Shown: in pieces, positions 26,569 through 34,195 of the stretch
Layout: every line of letters starts with the position of its first letter
Numbering within the stretch: the first letter of the stretch is position 1
Source: Mycobacterium sp. PS03-16
Lineage (GTDB): Bacteria; Actinomycetota; Actinomycetes; Mycobacteriales; Mycobacteriaceae
Assembly (NCBI RefSeq): GCF_004570325.1
Contig: NZ_SPQO01000017.1
Span: 53,468-117,467, forward strand
Direction of reading: 5' to 3'
DNA: 64,000 nucleotides
Notes under the pieces: model-generated
Told to the model about the DNA's origin: nothing
Databases searched by the model: none
Seen by the model: only the letters and a program-made list of their open reading frames with translations
Position numbers and translations under genes: made by a program

Positions 26569-27720
26569 GTGGAGGTCTCCGCGCTGCTGTTGTTCGAACT
26601 CGGCGTCATCCTCACGGTGCTCACCGTGCTGGGGACCGTCGCGCGGCGCCTGGGCCTGTCGCCGATCCCGCTGTACCTGGCGGCCGGGTTGGCGCTCGGC
26701 GAGGGTGGACTCATCGCGGTGCCCGCCGCGGGGGAGTTCCTCGAGACCGGTGCGACCATCGGCGTGGTGCTGCTGCTGCTCACGCTGGGCCTGGAGTTCT
26801 CGATCGGGGAGTTCGCCACCAGCCTGCGCAGGCATCTGCCGTCGGCGTGGGTCGACATGATCCTCAATGCGGCGCCCGGCGCCATCGCGGGCTGGCTCAT
26901 CGGGCTGGACGGTGTGGGCATCCTTGCCCTGGCCGGGGTCACCTGGATCTCGTCGTCGGGCGTCATCGCTCGGCTGCTGTCGGACCTGCGCCGGCTGGGT
27001 AACCGGGAGACGCCGGCCGTGCTGTCCATCCTGGTGCTCGAGGACTTCGCGATGGCCGCCTACCTGCCGCTGCTGGCGGTGCTGGCCGCGGGTGGGACAT
27101 TCCTGCAGGCCCTGTTCGGCATGGCCGTCGCGATCAGTGCGCTGGCGTTCGCGTTCGTGGTGTCCTACCGGTGGGGCCATCACGTCGGGCGCCTGGTGGC
27201 CCATCCCGACAACGAGCAGCTGCTGCTGCGCATCCTCGGCCTGACGTTGATCGTCGCCGCGCTCGCCGAGTTCATCCACGCCTCGGCCGCGGTCGGCGCC
27301 TTCCTGGTGGGGTTGACGCTGACGGGGGAGGCCGCCGATCGGGCGCGCACCGTGCTCAGCCCGCTGCGCGACCTGTTCGCCGCGATCTTCTTCCTCGCCA
27401 TCGGGGTGGCGGTGCATCCGGCCGACCTGCTGCCGATGCTGCCCGCGGCGCTGGCGCTCGCCGTGGTCACCTCCGGCACCAAGGTGATCACCGGGCAGTA
27501 CGCGGCGCGGCGTGAAGGCGTCGGCCGGCCGGGTCAGCTGCGCGCCGGGACCGCGCTGATCGCCCGCGGCGAGTTCTCGCTGGTGATCATCGGGCTGGTC
27601 GGGGCGACCGTCGAGGGACTCGAGGCGGTGGCGACGCCGTACGTGTTCATCCTCGCGATGATCGGCCCGGTGCTGGCCCGGTTCAGCGGTGCGCGGGTGC
27701 GGGTCCGGCGCGCCGGATAG
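26569..27720 (+). CDS. CPA2-family cation:proton antiporter (KhtU-like)
   Basis: A 383-residue membrane protein beginning at GTG 26569, with about 12 hydrophobic helices. Conserved parts are the LFELGVILTVL start, GLEFSIGEFA, SSSGVIARLLSDL and the late RAGTALIARGEFSLVIIGL segment, where the Arg and Glu near the end are family hallmarks. It would exchange K+ or Na+ for H+ at the cell membrane, gated by the upstream subunit. The two form a unit, with a flavoprotein gene 10 bp downstream. Confidence 0.87.
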   Translation: MEVSALLLFELGVILTVLTVLGTVARRLGLSPIPLYLAAGLALGEGGLIAVPAAGEFLETGATIGVVLLLLTLGLEFSIGEFATSLRRHLPSAWVDMILNAAPGAIAGWLIGLDGVGILALAGVTWISSSGVIARLLSDLRRLGNRETPAVLSILVLEDFAMAAYLPLLAVLAAGGTFLQALFGMAVAISALAFAFVVSYRWGHHVGRLVAHPDNEQLLLRILGLTLIVAALAEFIHASAAVGAFLVGLTLTGEAADRARTVLSPLRDLFAAIFFLAIGVAVHPADLLPMLPAALALAVVTSGTKVITGQYAARREGVGRPGQLRAGTALIARGEFSLVIIGLVGATVEGLEAVATPYVFILAMIGPVLARFSGARVRVRRAG

Positions 27721-27730
27721 TCTCCGCGGT

Positions 27731-29137
27731 GTGCAGACGGTATTCGACACACCGGTCGAGGCGAAGCGCATCGACGTCGCGTTGGCGGGCAGCAGGTTCG
27801 GGTCGATGTGGCTGGATGTGCCGCGCCCGCAGTACCCGCAGCTGACGGGGAACGCCACCGCCGACCTCGTGGTGGTGGGCGCCGGCTACACCGGACTGTG
27901 GGCCGCGCTGCACGCCGCGCAGCGCGGAACCGACCGGCGCATCGTCGTGGTGGAGTCCGACCGGGTCGGCTGGGCCGCGTCGGGCCGCAACGGCGGCTTC
28001 GTCGAGGCCAGCCTCACCCACGGCGCCGAGAACGGGAAGTCACGCTGGCCCGAGGAGTTCGAGCAGCTCGAGGCGCTCGGGCTGGACAACCTCGACGGGA
28101 TGCAGGCCGACATCGAACGGCTCGGCCTCGACGTCGACTGGGAACGCACCGGGATGCTCACGGTGGCGACCGAACCGCACCAGGTGGCGTGGCTGCGCGA
28201 CGCTGCCGTAGCAGGTGAGGGGAAGTACCTCGACCAAGCCGCCGTCACCGCCGAGCTGCGGTCGCCCACCTATCGGGCGGGCCTGTTCAGCCCGCACACC
28301 TGTGCCATCGTCCACCCGGCCAAGCTGGTGCTGGAGCTGGCCCGCGCGGCGGCCGACGCCGGGGTGCAGATTCACGAGCACACGGCTGCCACGGCGCTGG
28401 ACACCTCCGGGGACACGGTGGTCGTGCACACCGCCGCCGGCCGAGTGACCGCGAAGCGGGCGCTGCTGGCCACCAACGTCTTCCCGAGCCTGCTGCGCCG
28501 CAACCGCTGGCACACGGTGCCGGTGTACGACTACGTGCTGGCCACCGAACCACTGAGCGCCGAGCAGCTCGCGCGCATCGGCTGGCAGCACCGCCAGGGT
28601 GTCGGCGACAGCGCCAACCAGTTCCACTACTACCGCCTCAGCGCGGACAACCGGATCGTGTGGGGCGGCTACGACGCGGTCTACCACTTCGGGCGCAAGG
28701 TCAAGGCCGCATACGAGGACCGGCCGCAGAGTTACCGGCGGCTGGCGGCGCACTTCTACCTCACCTTTCCGCAGCTCGACGACGTCCGGTTCGACTACCG
28801 CTGGGCCGGCGCGATCGACACCAACACCCGGTTCTGCGCGCACTGGGGTCTCGCGCGCGGCGGTCGCGTCGCCTACGTCAACGGGTTCACCGGGCTCGGA
28901 GTGGGCGCCGCCCGCTTCGCCGCCGATGTCTGCCTGGACCTGCTCGACGGCGCGGACACCCCGCGCACCCGGCTGCGGATGGTGCGCGAGAAGCCGTTGC
29001 CGTTCCCGCCCGAACCGGTGGCCGCGGTGGGCATCAACGCGACCCGCTGGTCGCTGGACCGTGCCGACCACAACGCCGGCAGGCGCAATCTGCTGTTGCG
29101 CACGCTGGATACACTCGGGCTCGGATTCGATTCGTGA
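27731..29137 (+). CDS. FAD-dependent amino-acid-oxidase-like (DAO-fold) oxidoreductase
   Basis: A 468-residue flavoprotein starting at GTG 27731. The FAD-binding motif GAGYTGLW is near residue 48, followed by VVVESDRVGWAASGRNGGF, the second conserved patch of the DAO/PuuB family. The C-terminal patch NGFTGLGVGAARFAADV closes the fold. Such enzymes oxidise amines or amino acids, making an imine and H2O2. Neighbouring genes give no substrate hint. It follows the antiporter with a short gap, so the transcripts may overlap. Confidence 0.86.
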   Translation: MQTVFDTPVEAKRIDVALAGSRFGSMWLDVPRPQYPQLTGNATADLVVVGAGYTGLWAALHAAQRGTDRRIVVVESDRVGWAASGRNGGFVEASLTHGAENGKSRWPEEFEQLEALGLDNLDGMQADIERLGLDVDWERTGMLTVATEPHQVAWLRDAAVAGEGKYLDQAAVTAELRSPTYRAGLFSPHTCAIVHPAKLVLELARAAADAGVQIHEHTAATALDTSGDTVVVHTAAGRVTAKRALLATNVFPSLLRRNRWHTVPVYDYVLATEPLSAEQLARIGWQHRQGVGDSANQFHYYRLSADNRIVWGGYDAVYHFGRKVKAAYEDRPQSYRRLAAHFYLTFPQLDDVRFDYRWAGAIDTNTRFCAHWGLARGGRVAYVNGFTGLGVGAARFAADVCLDLLDGADTPRTRLRMVREKPLPFPPEPVAAVGINATRWSLDRADHNAGRRNLLLRTLDTLGLGFDS

Positions 29138-29255
29138 TCCGTTCGTAACGGCCGTGCCGGACCGCTCGATAAAGGGAACACGAGCGGCCGCTGCAACCAC
29201 GGTCGCACCGCCGTAGCCTGGGTGACCAGGACACCCCCGCGGGGAGGGAGTACTC

Positions 29256-29930
29256 GTGCGCCGACGTCTGCTGAGCGTGCTGGCCGCCGCGGCGGCGCCT
29301 GTCGTGGCGCTGCTGGCGCCGGCGGCGCCCGCCCAGGCCGATCCGGGGGTGCTGGTGTTCCCCGGCATGGAGATCCGGCAGGACACCAACGTTTGCACGC
29401 TCGGCTTCGTCGACCCCGCGCAGCGCATCGCGTACACCGCGGGGCACTGCCGCGGCAGCGGTCCGGTCAGCGACCGCGCGGGCAATCACATCGGCAACCA
29501 GACCGCGTTCAGCGACAACACCCCCGACGGCGCCACCATCGACATCAACCACCAGATCTCGGATTGGCAGACCATCGCACTGGCGCCCGACGTGCAGGTC
29601 AACAACGTCCTGCCGGGTGGGCGGCCGCTGGTCACGGATGCGTCGGTGGCGGTGACCCCGGGCATGCCGGTGTGCCACTTCGGCGTGATGACCGGGGAGA
29701 GCTGCGGCACGGTCGAGGCGGTGAACAACGGCTGGTTCACGATGGCCAACGGCGTGGTGAGCCGAAAAGGCGACTCCGGCGGACCGGTGTACTTCAACGC
29801 CCCCGACGGCCGTGCGGTGATGATCGGGATGTTCAACAGCACGTGGGGTCAGTTCCCCGCGGCGGTCTCCTGGCAGGCGGCCGTCCAGCAGGCCGGCGGG
29901 GACATCGTCACCGCCGCCGGCGCTGCCTGA
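29256..29930 (+). CDS. Secreted trypsin-like serine protease-family protein (Rv1815 homologue)
   Basis: A 224-residue protein with a signal peptide (MRRRLLSVLA, Ala-rich core, cut near AQADPG). His64 in TAGHC and Ser174 in GDSGGP are the S1-family catalytic residues; an Asp in TIDINHQ may complete the triad. Four cysteines could form two disulfides. It matches M. tuberculosis Rv1815 by eye, and its location next to the erg3, TetR and flavoprotein genes is the same. It would be released or wall-associated. Substrate unknown. Confidence 0.88.
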   Translation: MRRRLLSVLAAAAAPVVALLAPAAPAQADPGVLVFPGMEIRQDTNVCTLGFVDPAQRIAYTAGHCRGSGPVSDRAGNHIGNQTAFSDNTPDGATIDINHQISDWQTIALAPDVQVNNVLPGGRPLVTDASVAVTPGMPVCHFGVMTGESCGTVEAVNNGWFTMANGVVSRKGDSGGPVYFNAPDGRAVMIGMFNSTWGQFPAAVSWQAAVQQAGGDIVTAAGAA

Positions 29931-29933
29931 CGG

Positions 29934-30368
29934 TCACCGCAGCAGTTCGAAGACCGGGATCGACGCGGCCGCCGCCCGTAGTTCGTCGGCGTCGGAGTCC
30001 GGGGTAAGCCCGCCGACGTGGTTGCTGACCTCCCAGTACCACCGCTGCAGGTAGCGGCGCAGCAGCGGTGGCTTGTCCGCATCGGCGACCTCGGCGATCC
30101 CCACCTCGCGGCGCCGCCAGCGCGGCCCCACCATCACGGTCCCGGCGGCCCGCGCGTTGCGCGCCCACTGCGTGTTGCCGCGCGGTGAGACCACGTAGTC
30201 GCGGCCGTCGACCGACAGCACGTTGACCACCACCGCGCGCAGCGCGCCGGTGCTGCGGCCGCGAACCCGCAGCGCTTGGGTGCCCGCGACGCTGATGCCG
30301 AGGTCGGCCAAATGCCGGACCACCTCGTTGCCCGCGCGGGCCAGCGTGCCGGGTTCGTCGTAGCGCAT
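29934..30368 (-). CDS. Deazaflavin (F420)-dependent nitroreductase-family protein
   Basis: A 144-residue DDN-like split-barrel protein. Core segments are VRGRSTGALRAVVVNVLSVDGRDYVVSPRGN and WARNARAAGTVMVGPRWRRREV, typical of the family that uses reduced F420 to reduce quinones or nitro compounds. A C-terminal Arg-rich part (LRRYLQRWYWEV) follows. It is divergent from the TetR gene, and two palindromes lie in the shared 99-bp space, so the regulator probably controls it. Confidence 0.83.
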   Translation of the reverse strand: MRYDEPGTLARAGNEVVRHLADLGISVAGTQALRVRGRSTGALRAVVVNVLSVDGRDYVVSPRGNTQWARNARAAGTVMVGPRWRRREVGIAEVADADKPPLLRRYLQRWYWEVSNHVGGLTPDSDADELRAAAASIPVFELLR

Positions 30369-30383
30369 GGTCGTCCTTTCTTT

Positions 30384-30400
30384 CGAGAGCGGTGCTCTCG
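30384..30400. promoter_or_regulatory. Operator site 1 of the TetR regulator
   Basis: CGAGAGC-GGT-GCTCTCG is a perfect palindrome between the divergent nitroreductase and TetR genes. A second, imperfect copy lies at 30431-30447. The placement suits autoregulation by a TetR dimer pair. Confidence 0.5.
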
Positions 30401-30430
30401 CTTCAGATTGGCATGCCGCGGTCGGTAAAA

Positions 30431-30447
30431 CAAGAGCACCGATCTCG
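30431..30447. promoter_or_regulatory. Operator site 2 of the TetR regulator
   Basis: CAAGAGCACCGATCTCG matches 12 of 17 bases of the perfect palindrome at 30384-30400 and keeps both half-site cores (AGAGC and TCTCG). It lies 20 bp before the TetR start codon. Confidence 0.42.
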
Positions 30448-30467
30448 TTTCATGTCACACTGGCCCC

Positions 30468-31145
30468 ATGGGGAAGCGCAAGGAGACCCGCGACCGCATC
30501 GAAGCGCAGATCATCGAGCTGGGCCGCCGCCATCTCGTCACCGAGGGTGCCGCGGGGCTGTCCCTGCGGGCGATCGCGCGAGAGCTGGGCATGGTGTCTT
30601 CGGCGGTGTACCGGTACGTCGCCAGCCGCGACGAACTGCTGACGCTCCTGCTGGTGGATGCGTACTCGGAGCTGGCGGACGCCGTCGACGCGGCACGGGC
30701 GGCCGGGGGTCCGTGGGAGGGCCGGCTGCGGGCGATGGCAGGGGCAGCCCGGCAGTGGGCGGTCGAGCGGCCCGCCGGTTGGGCACTGCTCTACGGCAGC
30801 CCGGTCCCCGGTTACCGTGCTCCGCGCGAGCGCACCGTCGGCGCGGGCACCAGGGTGGTGGGCGCGTTGTTCGGCGTCATCGCCGACGGAATCGCGGCCG
30901 GCGACATCCCCCGGTCCGCAGTGGCCGTGGCGCCGCCCCTGTCGTCGGAGTTCGACGCGCTGCGTGACGAATTCGCCTTCAGCGGTGACGATTCGGCCAT
31001 GTCGAAGGCGCTGCTGGTGTGGGCGGCACTCATCGGCGCGATCAGCCTCGAGGTGTTCGGCCAGTACGGACCCGACACGTTCGGCGACCCGCGCGCCGTG
31101 TTCGACCTGCAGATCGACCTGCTGCTCCAAATACTGAAGTCTTGA
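30468..31145 (+). CDS. TetR-family regulator (Rv1816 homologue)
   Basis: A 225-residue repressor. The N-terminal helix-turn-helix (LSLRAIARELGMVSSAVYRYVASRDELL) is near residues 30-57, with a TetR C-terminal dimerisation and ligand part after that. The sequence resembles M. tuberculosis Rv1816 almost from its KRKETRDRIEA start, and it sits in the same order after the Rv1815 homologue. It probably represses itself and the divergent nitroreductase-family gene through the paired palindromes. Ligand unknown. Confidence 0.9.
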   Translation: MGKRKETRDRIEAQIIELGRRHLVTEGAAGLSLRAIARELGMVSSAVYRYVASRDELLTLLLVDAYSELADAVDAARAAGGPWEGRLRAMAGAARQWAVERPAGWALLYGSPVPGYRAPRERTVGAGTRVVGALFGVIADGIAAGDIPRSAVAVAPPLSSEFDALRDEFAFSGDDSAMSKALLVWAALIGAISLEVFGQYGPDTFGDPRAVFDLQIDLLLQILKS

Positions 31146-31155
31146 CTTATATAAG
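31146..31155. promoter_or_regulatory. Palindrome before the ArsR-type regulator gene
   Basis: CTTATATAAG is a perfect 10-bp AT-rich palindrome 18 bp before the ArsR start codon, in otherwise GC-rich DNA. It could be an operator for autoregulation. Confidence 0.35.
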
Positions 31156-31173
31156 CCAGGGCTTTACCTTCAG

Positions 31174-31515
31174 GTGGTGCACGCGTTCGACGTCCTGGGA
31201 GACCCGGTGCGCCGCCGCATCCTCGAACTGCTCGCCGACGGCGAGTTGCCGGCGGGCGCGATCGGCGACACCATCTCCGCGGAGTTCGCGATCACCCAAC
31301 CCGCGGTCTCGCAACATCTGAAGGTGTTGCGCGACAACGGTTTCACCACCGTACGACCCGAGGGGCAACGTCGGCTCTACGCCGTCAACGGGGCGGCGCT
31401 GCGCGACGTGGACGAGTGGCTGGCCACGTTCCGCCGGTTCTGGACCCCGCATCTCGACGCGCTCGGCACGGAGATCGCGCGCGGCAAACGCGAAAGACGA
31501 AGGAGGGCACCATGA
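31174..31515 (+). CDS. ArsR-family winged-helix regulator
   Basis: A 113-residue regulator (GTG start; a second GTG follows). The helix-turn-helix FAITQPAVSQHLKVLRDNG and wing TTVRPEGQRRLYAVNG are clear. No metal-binding cysteines are seen, as in the ArsR members that pair with SRPBCC (AHSA1) genes. The stop overlaps the start of such a gene by 4 bp (ATGA). It probably represses its own operon through the AT-rich palindrome upstream. Confidence 0.87.
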   Translation: MVHAFDVLGDPVRRRILELLADGELPAGAIGDTISAEFAITQPAVSQHLKVLRDNGFTTVRPEGQRRLYAVNGAALRDVDEWLATFRRFWTPHLDALGTEIARGKRERRRRAP

Positions 31516-32153
31516 AAGACATCGACGTCGACCATCAGATCAACGCGGTCACGCGCACCGTGGGCACCCGCACGATCGATGCGGGGGAGGCGCGCATCGT
31601 CACGATCAGCCAGGTCTACGACACCGACCAGGACGACCTCTGGGAGGCGATCACCACCGCTGATCGCATCGCGCGCTGGTTCCTGCCGATCAGCGGCGAG
31701 TTGGCGGTCGGCGGCTCCTATCAGTTGCAGGGCCACGCCGGCGGCACCGTGCTCACCTGCGACCCGCCGAAGAACTTCACCGCCACGTGGGAGTCCGGCG
31801 GCAGCGTCAGCTGGATCGACGTCAGCGTGGTCGGCGAGGGCGCCGACCGGGCCAGGCTGATCGTCGAGCACATCGCCCAGGTCGACGACGACGTCTGGAA
31901 TCAGTTCGGACCCGGTGCGGTCGGCATGGGCTGGGACTCCATGGTGCTGGGGCTGGCGCTGCACCTGTCCAGCGGCGCATCCATCGATCCGGCCGAAGGG
32001 CAGGAGTGGACCACCACCGAGGAGGGGCGGCGGTTCCTGAAACTGTCCAACGAGCAGTGGTACGCCGCAGACGTGGCCGCCGGTGCGGATCCGGACGCGG
32101 CGCGCGCGGCGGCGCAGCGCTGCCTGGCCGCCTACTACGGCGAGGAAAACTAG
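31512..32153 (+). CDS. SRPBCC protein of the AHSA1 (Aha1-like) family
   Basis: A 213-residue protein with a helix-grip fold: SQVYDTDQDDLWEAITTADRIARWF, then strand-rich parts and the end RAAAQRCLAAYYGEEN. AHSA1 proteins bind hydrophobic ligands or act as co-chaperone-like factors; pairing with an ArsR regulator is common and suggests a response to a toxic hydrophobic compound. The start overlaps the regulator stop, and the stop codon is shared with a KstR-like box. Confidence 0.85.
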   Translation: MKDIDVDHQINAVTRTVGTRTIDAGEARIVTISQVYDTDQDDLWEAITTADRIARWFLPISGELAVGGSYQLQGHAGGTVLTCDPPKNFTATWESGGSVSWIDVSVVGEGADRARLIVEHIAQVDDDVWNQFGPGAVGMGWDSMVLGLALHLSSGASIDPAEGQEWTTTEEGRRFLKLSNEQWYAADVAAGADPDAARAAAQRCLAAYYGEEN

Positions 32154-32164
32154 AACACGTTCTC
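32151..32164. promoter_or_regulatory. KstR-like box
   Basis: TAGAACACGTTCTC fits the KstR pattern TnnAACnnGTTnnA in every fixed position except the last (C instead of A). It lies 35 bp before the VOC gene start and overlaps the SRPBCC stop codon. KstR represses cholesterol-catabolism genes in mycobacteria. Site identity is inferred. Confidence 0.5.
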
Positions 32165-32198
32165 GCGCGCGGGCGGGGTGGGCGATATCCTCGAACCG

Positions 32199-32696
32199 AT
32201 GCTTGACCAGACACCTGTCCAGGTTGCGTGGGTGACGCGGGATCTCGAGGCGACCGCCGAGGCGCTGAGCACCATGCTGGGCGCCAGGAAGTGGGTGCGT
32301 ATGCCGAACGTCCACTTCGGTCCGGACAGCTGCCGCTACCGCGGCCGGCCCGCCGACTTCGTCGCCGACGTCGCGCTGAGCTACGCGGGCGACATGCAGT
32401 TGGAGATCATCGCCCCGGTGCGCGGCGAGAGCCTGTACTCGGAATTCCTCGACCGGTCCGGCCCCGGCATGCACCACATCTGCCTGGAGGCGGCCGACAG
32501 GCCGGCCTTCGACGCGGCGGTGGCCGATGCGCAGCACCGCGGCGCCGAGTTGGTCGCCGACGGAACGATGGCCGGTGGCATGCGGTTCGCCTATCTGGGC
32601 GCGCCGGCGGCCGGTGTGCCCTACATCGAGATCGCCCATCTCTCGGACGACATCCGCGCGTTCTTCGACCACGTCAAACAGGAGCAGCAGTCATGA
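32199..32696 (+). CDS. VOC/glyoxalase-superfamily protein
   Basis: A 165-residue protein with two betaalphabetabetabeta repeats: PVQVAWVTRDLEATAEALS ... PGMHHICLEAADRPAFDAAV. The His and Glu residues in HHICLE and AGDMQLEIIAP sit where VOC members bind metal. I prefer ATG 32199 to the GTG at 32178. The stop overlaps the flavoprotein start by 4 bp, so both are in one operon under the KstR-like box. A role in processing a steroid or dicarbonyl is inferred only. Confidence 0.82.
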   Translation: MLDQTPVQVAWVTRDLEATAEALSTMLGARKWVRMPNVHFGPDSCRYRGRPADFVADVALSYAGDMQLEIIAPVRGESLYSEFLDRSGPGMHHICLEAADRPAFDAAVADAQHRGAELVADGTMAGGMRFAYLGAPAAGVPYIEIAHLSDDIRAFFDHVKQEQQS

Positions 32697-34195
32697 GCAC
32701 CGACATCCCCGAGACCGTCGACGCCGCCACGGTCGAGAACTGGTCCGACGACGTCGACGTCGTGGTGCTCGGCTTCGGCATCGCCGGCGGATGCGCGGCG
32801 GTGAGCGCGGCCGCGGCCGGCGCCCGGGTTCTGGTGCTGGAGAAGGCCGCCGACGCCGGAGGCACCACGTCGATGGCCGGCGGCCACTTCTACCTCGGTG
32901 GGGGCACCGCGGTGCAGAAGGCGACCGGTCACCAGGACACGCCCGAGGAGATGTACAAGTACCTGGTGTCGCAGGCCCGCGACCCCGAACACGACAAGTT
33001 GCGCGCCTACTGCGACGGCAGCGTCGAGCACTTCGAATGGTTGGAGGCACTCGGATTCGAGTTCGAGCGCACCTACTATCCCGGCAAGGTCGTCGTGCCA
33101 CCCGGAACCGAAGGCCTGTCCTACACCGGCAACGAGAAGGTGTGGCCGTTCTGCGAGCAGGCCGTGCCCGCGCCGCGCGGACATTCGGTGCCCGTCCCCG
33201 GCGAGCTGGGCGGCGCCGACATGGTGATCAAGCTGCTGGTCAAGCGCGCCGCCGACCTCGGTGTGCAGATCCGCTACGAGACCGGCGCGACCAATCTCGT
33301 CGTCGAGGGCGACCGGGTGGTCGGCGCGCGCTGGAAGCACTTCGGCGACACCGGCACGGTGCGGGCCGGCGCGGTGGTCATCGCCGCGGGCGGGTTCGCG
33401 ATGAACCCCGACATGGTCGCCGCGCACACTCCGGCGCTGGGACAGAAGCGCAAGACCAAACACCACGGCGAAGTCGAGCCCTACATCCTCGGCAACCCGA
33501 ACGACGACGGGCTCGGCATCCGGATGGGCGTCTCGGCGGGCGGGGTGGCCAAGGATCTGGACCAGCTGTTCATCACCGCCGCCGCGTATCCGCCGGAGAT
33601 CCTGCTCACCGGGGTGATCGTCAACAAGAACGGGGAGCGGTTCGTCGCCGAGGACTCGTATCACTCCCGCACCTCCGCGTTCGTGCTGGAACAGCCCGAC
33701 CAGACGGCCTATCTCGTGGTCGACGAGGCGCACATGCAGATGCCCGAGATGCCGCTGATCAAATTCATCGACGGCTGGGAGACCGTCGGGGAGATGGAGG
33801 CGGCGCTCGGCATCCCCGAAGGCCGGTTGGCCGCCACGCTCGAGCGCTACAACGCCAACGCCGCGCGCGGTGAGGACCCCGACTTCCACAAGCAGCCGGA
33901 CTACCTGGCCCCACAGGACACCGGGCCGTACGCGGCGTTCGACCTGTCGCTGGGCATCGCGATGTACTCGGGTTTCACGATGGGCGGGCTCGCGGTGACC
34001 GTCGACGGCGAGGTGCTGCGTCAGGACGGCTCGACGGTGCCGGGCCTCTACGCGGCGGGAGCGTGCGCGTCGAACATCGCCCAGGACGGCAAGGGATATG
34101 CCAGCGGAACGCAGCTGGGAGAAGGGTCGTTCTTCGGGCGGCGGGCGGGGGCACACGCCGCGGATCTCGCCCGGCGGCAGGTCAGCTCGAGCTAG
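32693..34195 (+). CDS. FAD-dependent succinate-dehydrogenase/3-ketosteroid-Δ1-dehydrogenase-like flavoprotein (Rv1817 homologue)
   Basis: A 500-residue flavoprotein of the fumarate reductase/KstD superfamily. The FAD motif [10 protein letters not shown] is near residue 26, the segment [21 protein letters not shown] follows, and the C-terminal FAD-binding end is [20 protein letters not shown]. It matches Rv1817, a possible flavoprotein, by position and size. The substrate could be a steroid ring or a dicarboxylate; KstD-specific residues were not verified. The 3' end overlaps the convergent transporter gene by 14 bp. Confidence 0.86.
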   Translation: MSTDIPETVDAATVENWSDDVDVVVLGFGIAGGCAAVSAAAAGARVLVLEKAADAGGTTSMAGGHFYLGGGTAVQKATGHQDTPEEMYKYLVSQARDPEHDKLRAYCDGSVEHFEWLEALGFEFERTYYPGKVVVPPGTEGLSYTGNEKVWPFCEQAVPAPRGHSVPVPGELGGADMVIKLLVKRAADLGVQIRYETGATNLVVEGDRVVGARWKHFGDTGTVRAGAVVIAAGGFAMNPDMVAAHTPALGQKRKTKHHGEVEPYILGNPNDDGLGIRMGVSAGGVAKDLDQLFITAAAYPPEILLTGVIVNKNGERFVAEDSYHSRTSAFVLEQPDQTAYLVVDEAHMQMPEMPLIKFIDGWETVGEMEAALGIPEGRLAATLERYNANAARGEDPDFHKQPDYLAPQDTGPYAAFDLSLGIAMYSGFTMGGLAVTVDGEVLRQDGSTVPGLYAAGACASNIAQDGKGYASGTQLGEGSFFGRRAGAHAADLARRQVSSS

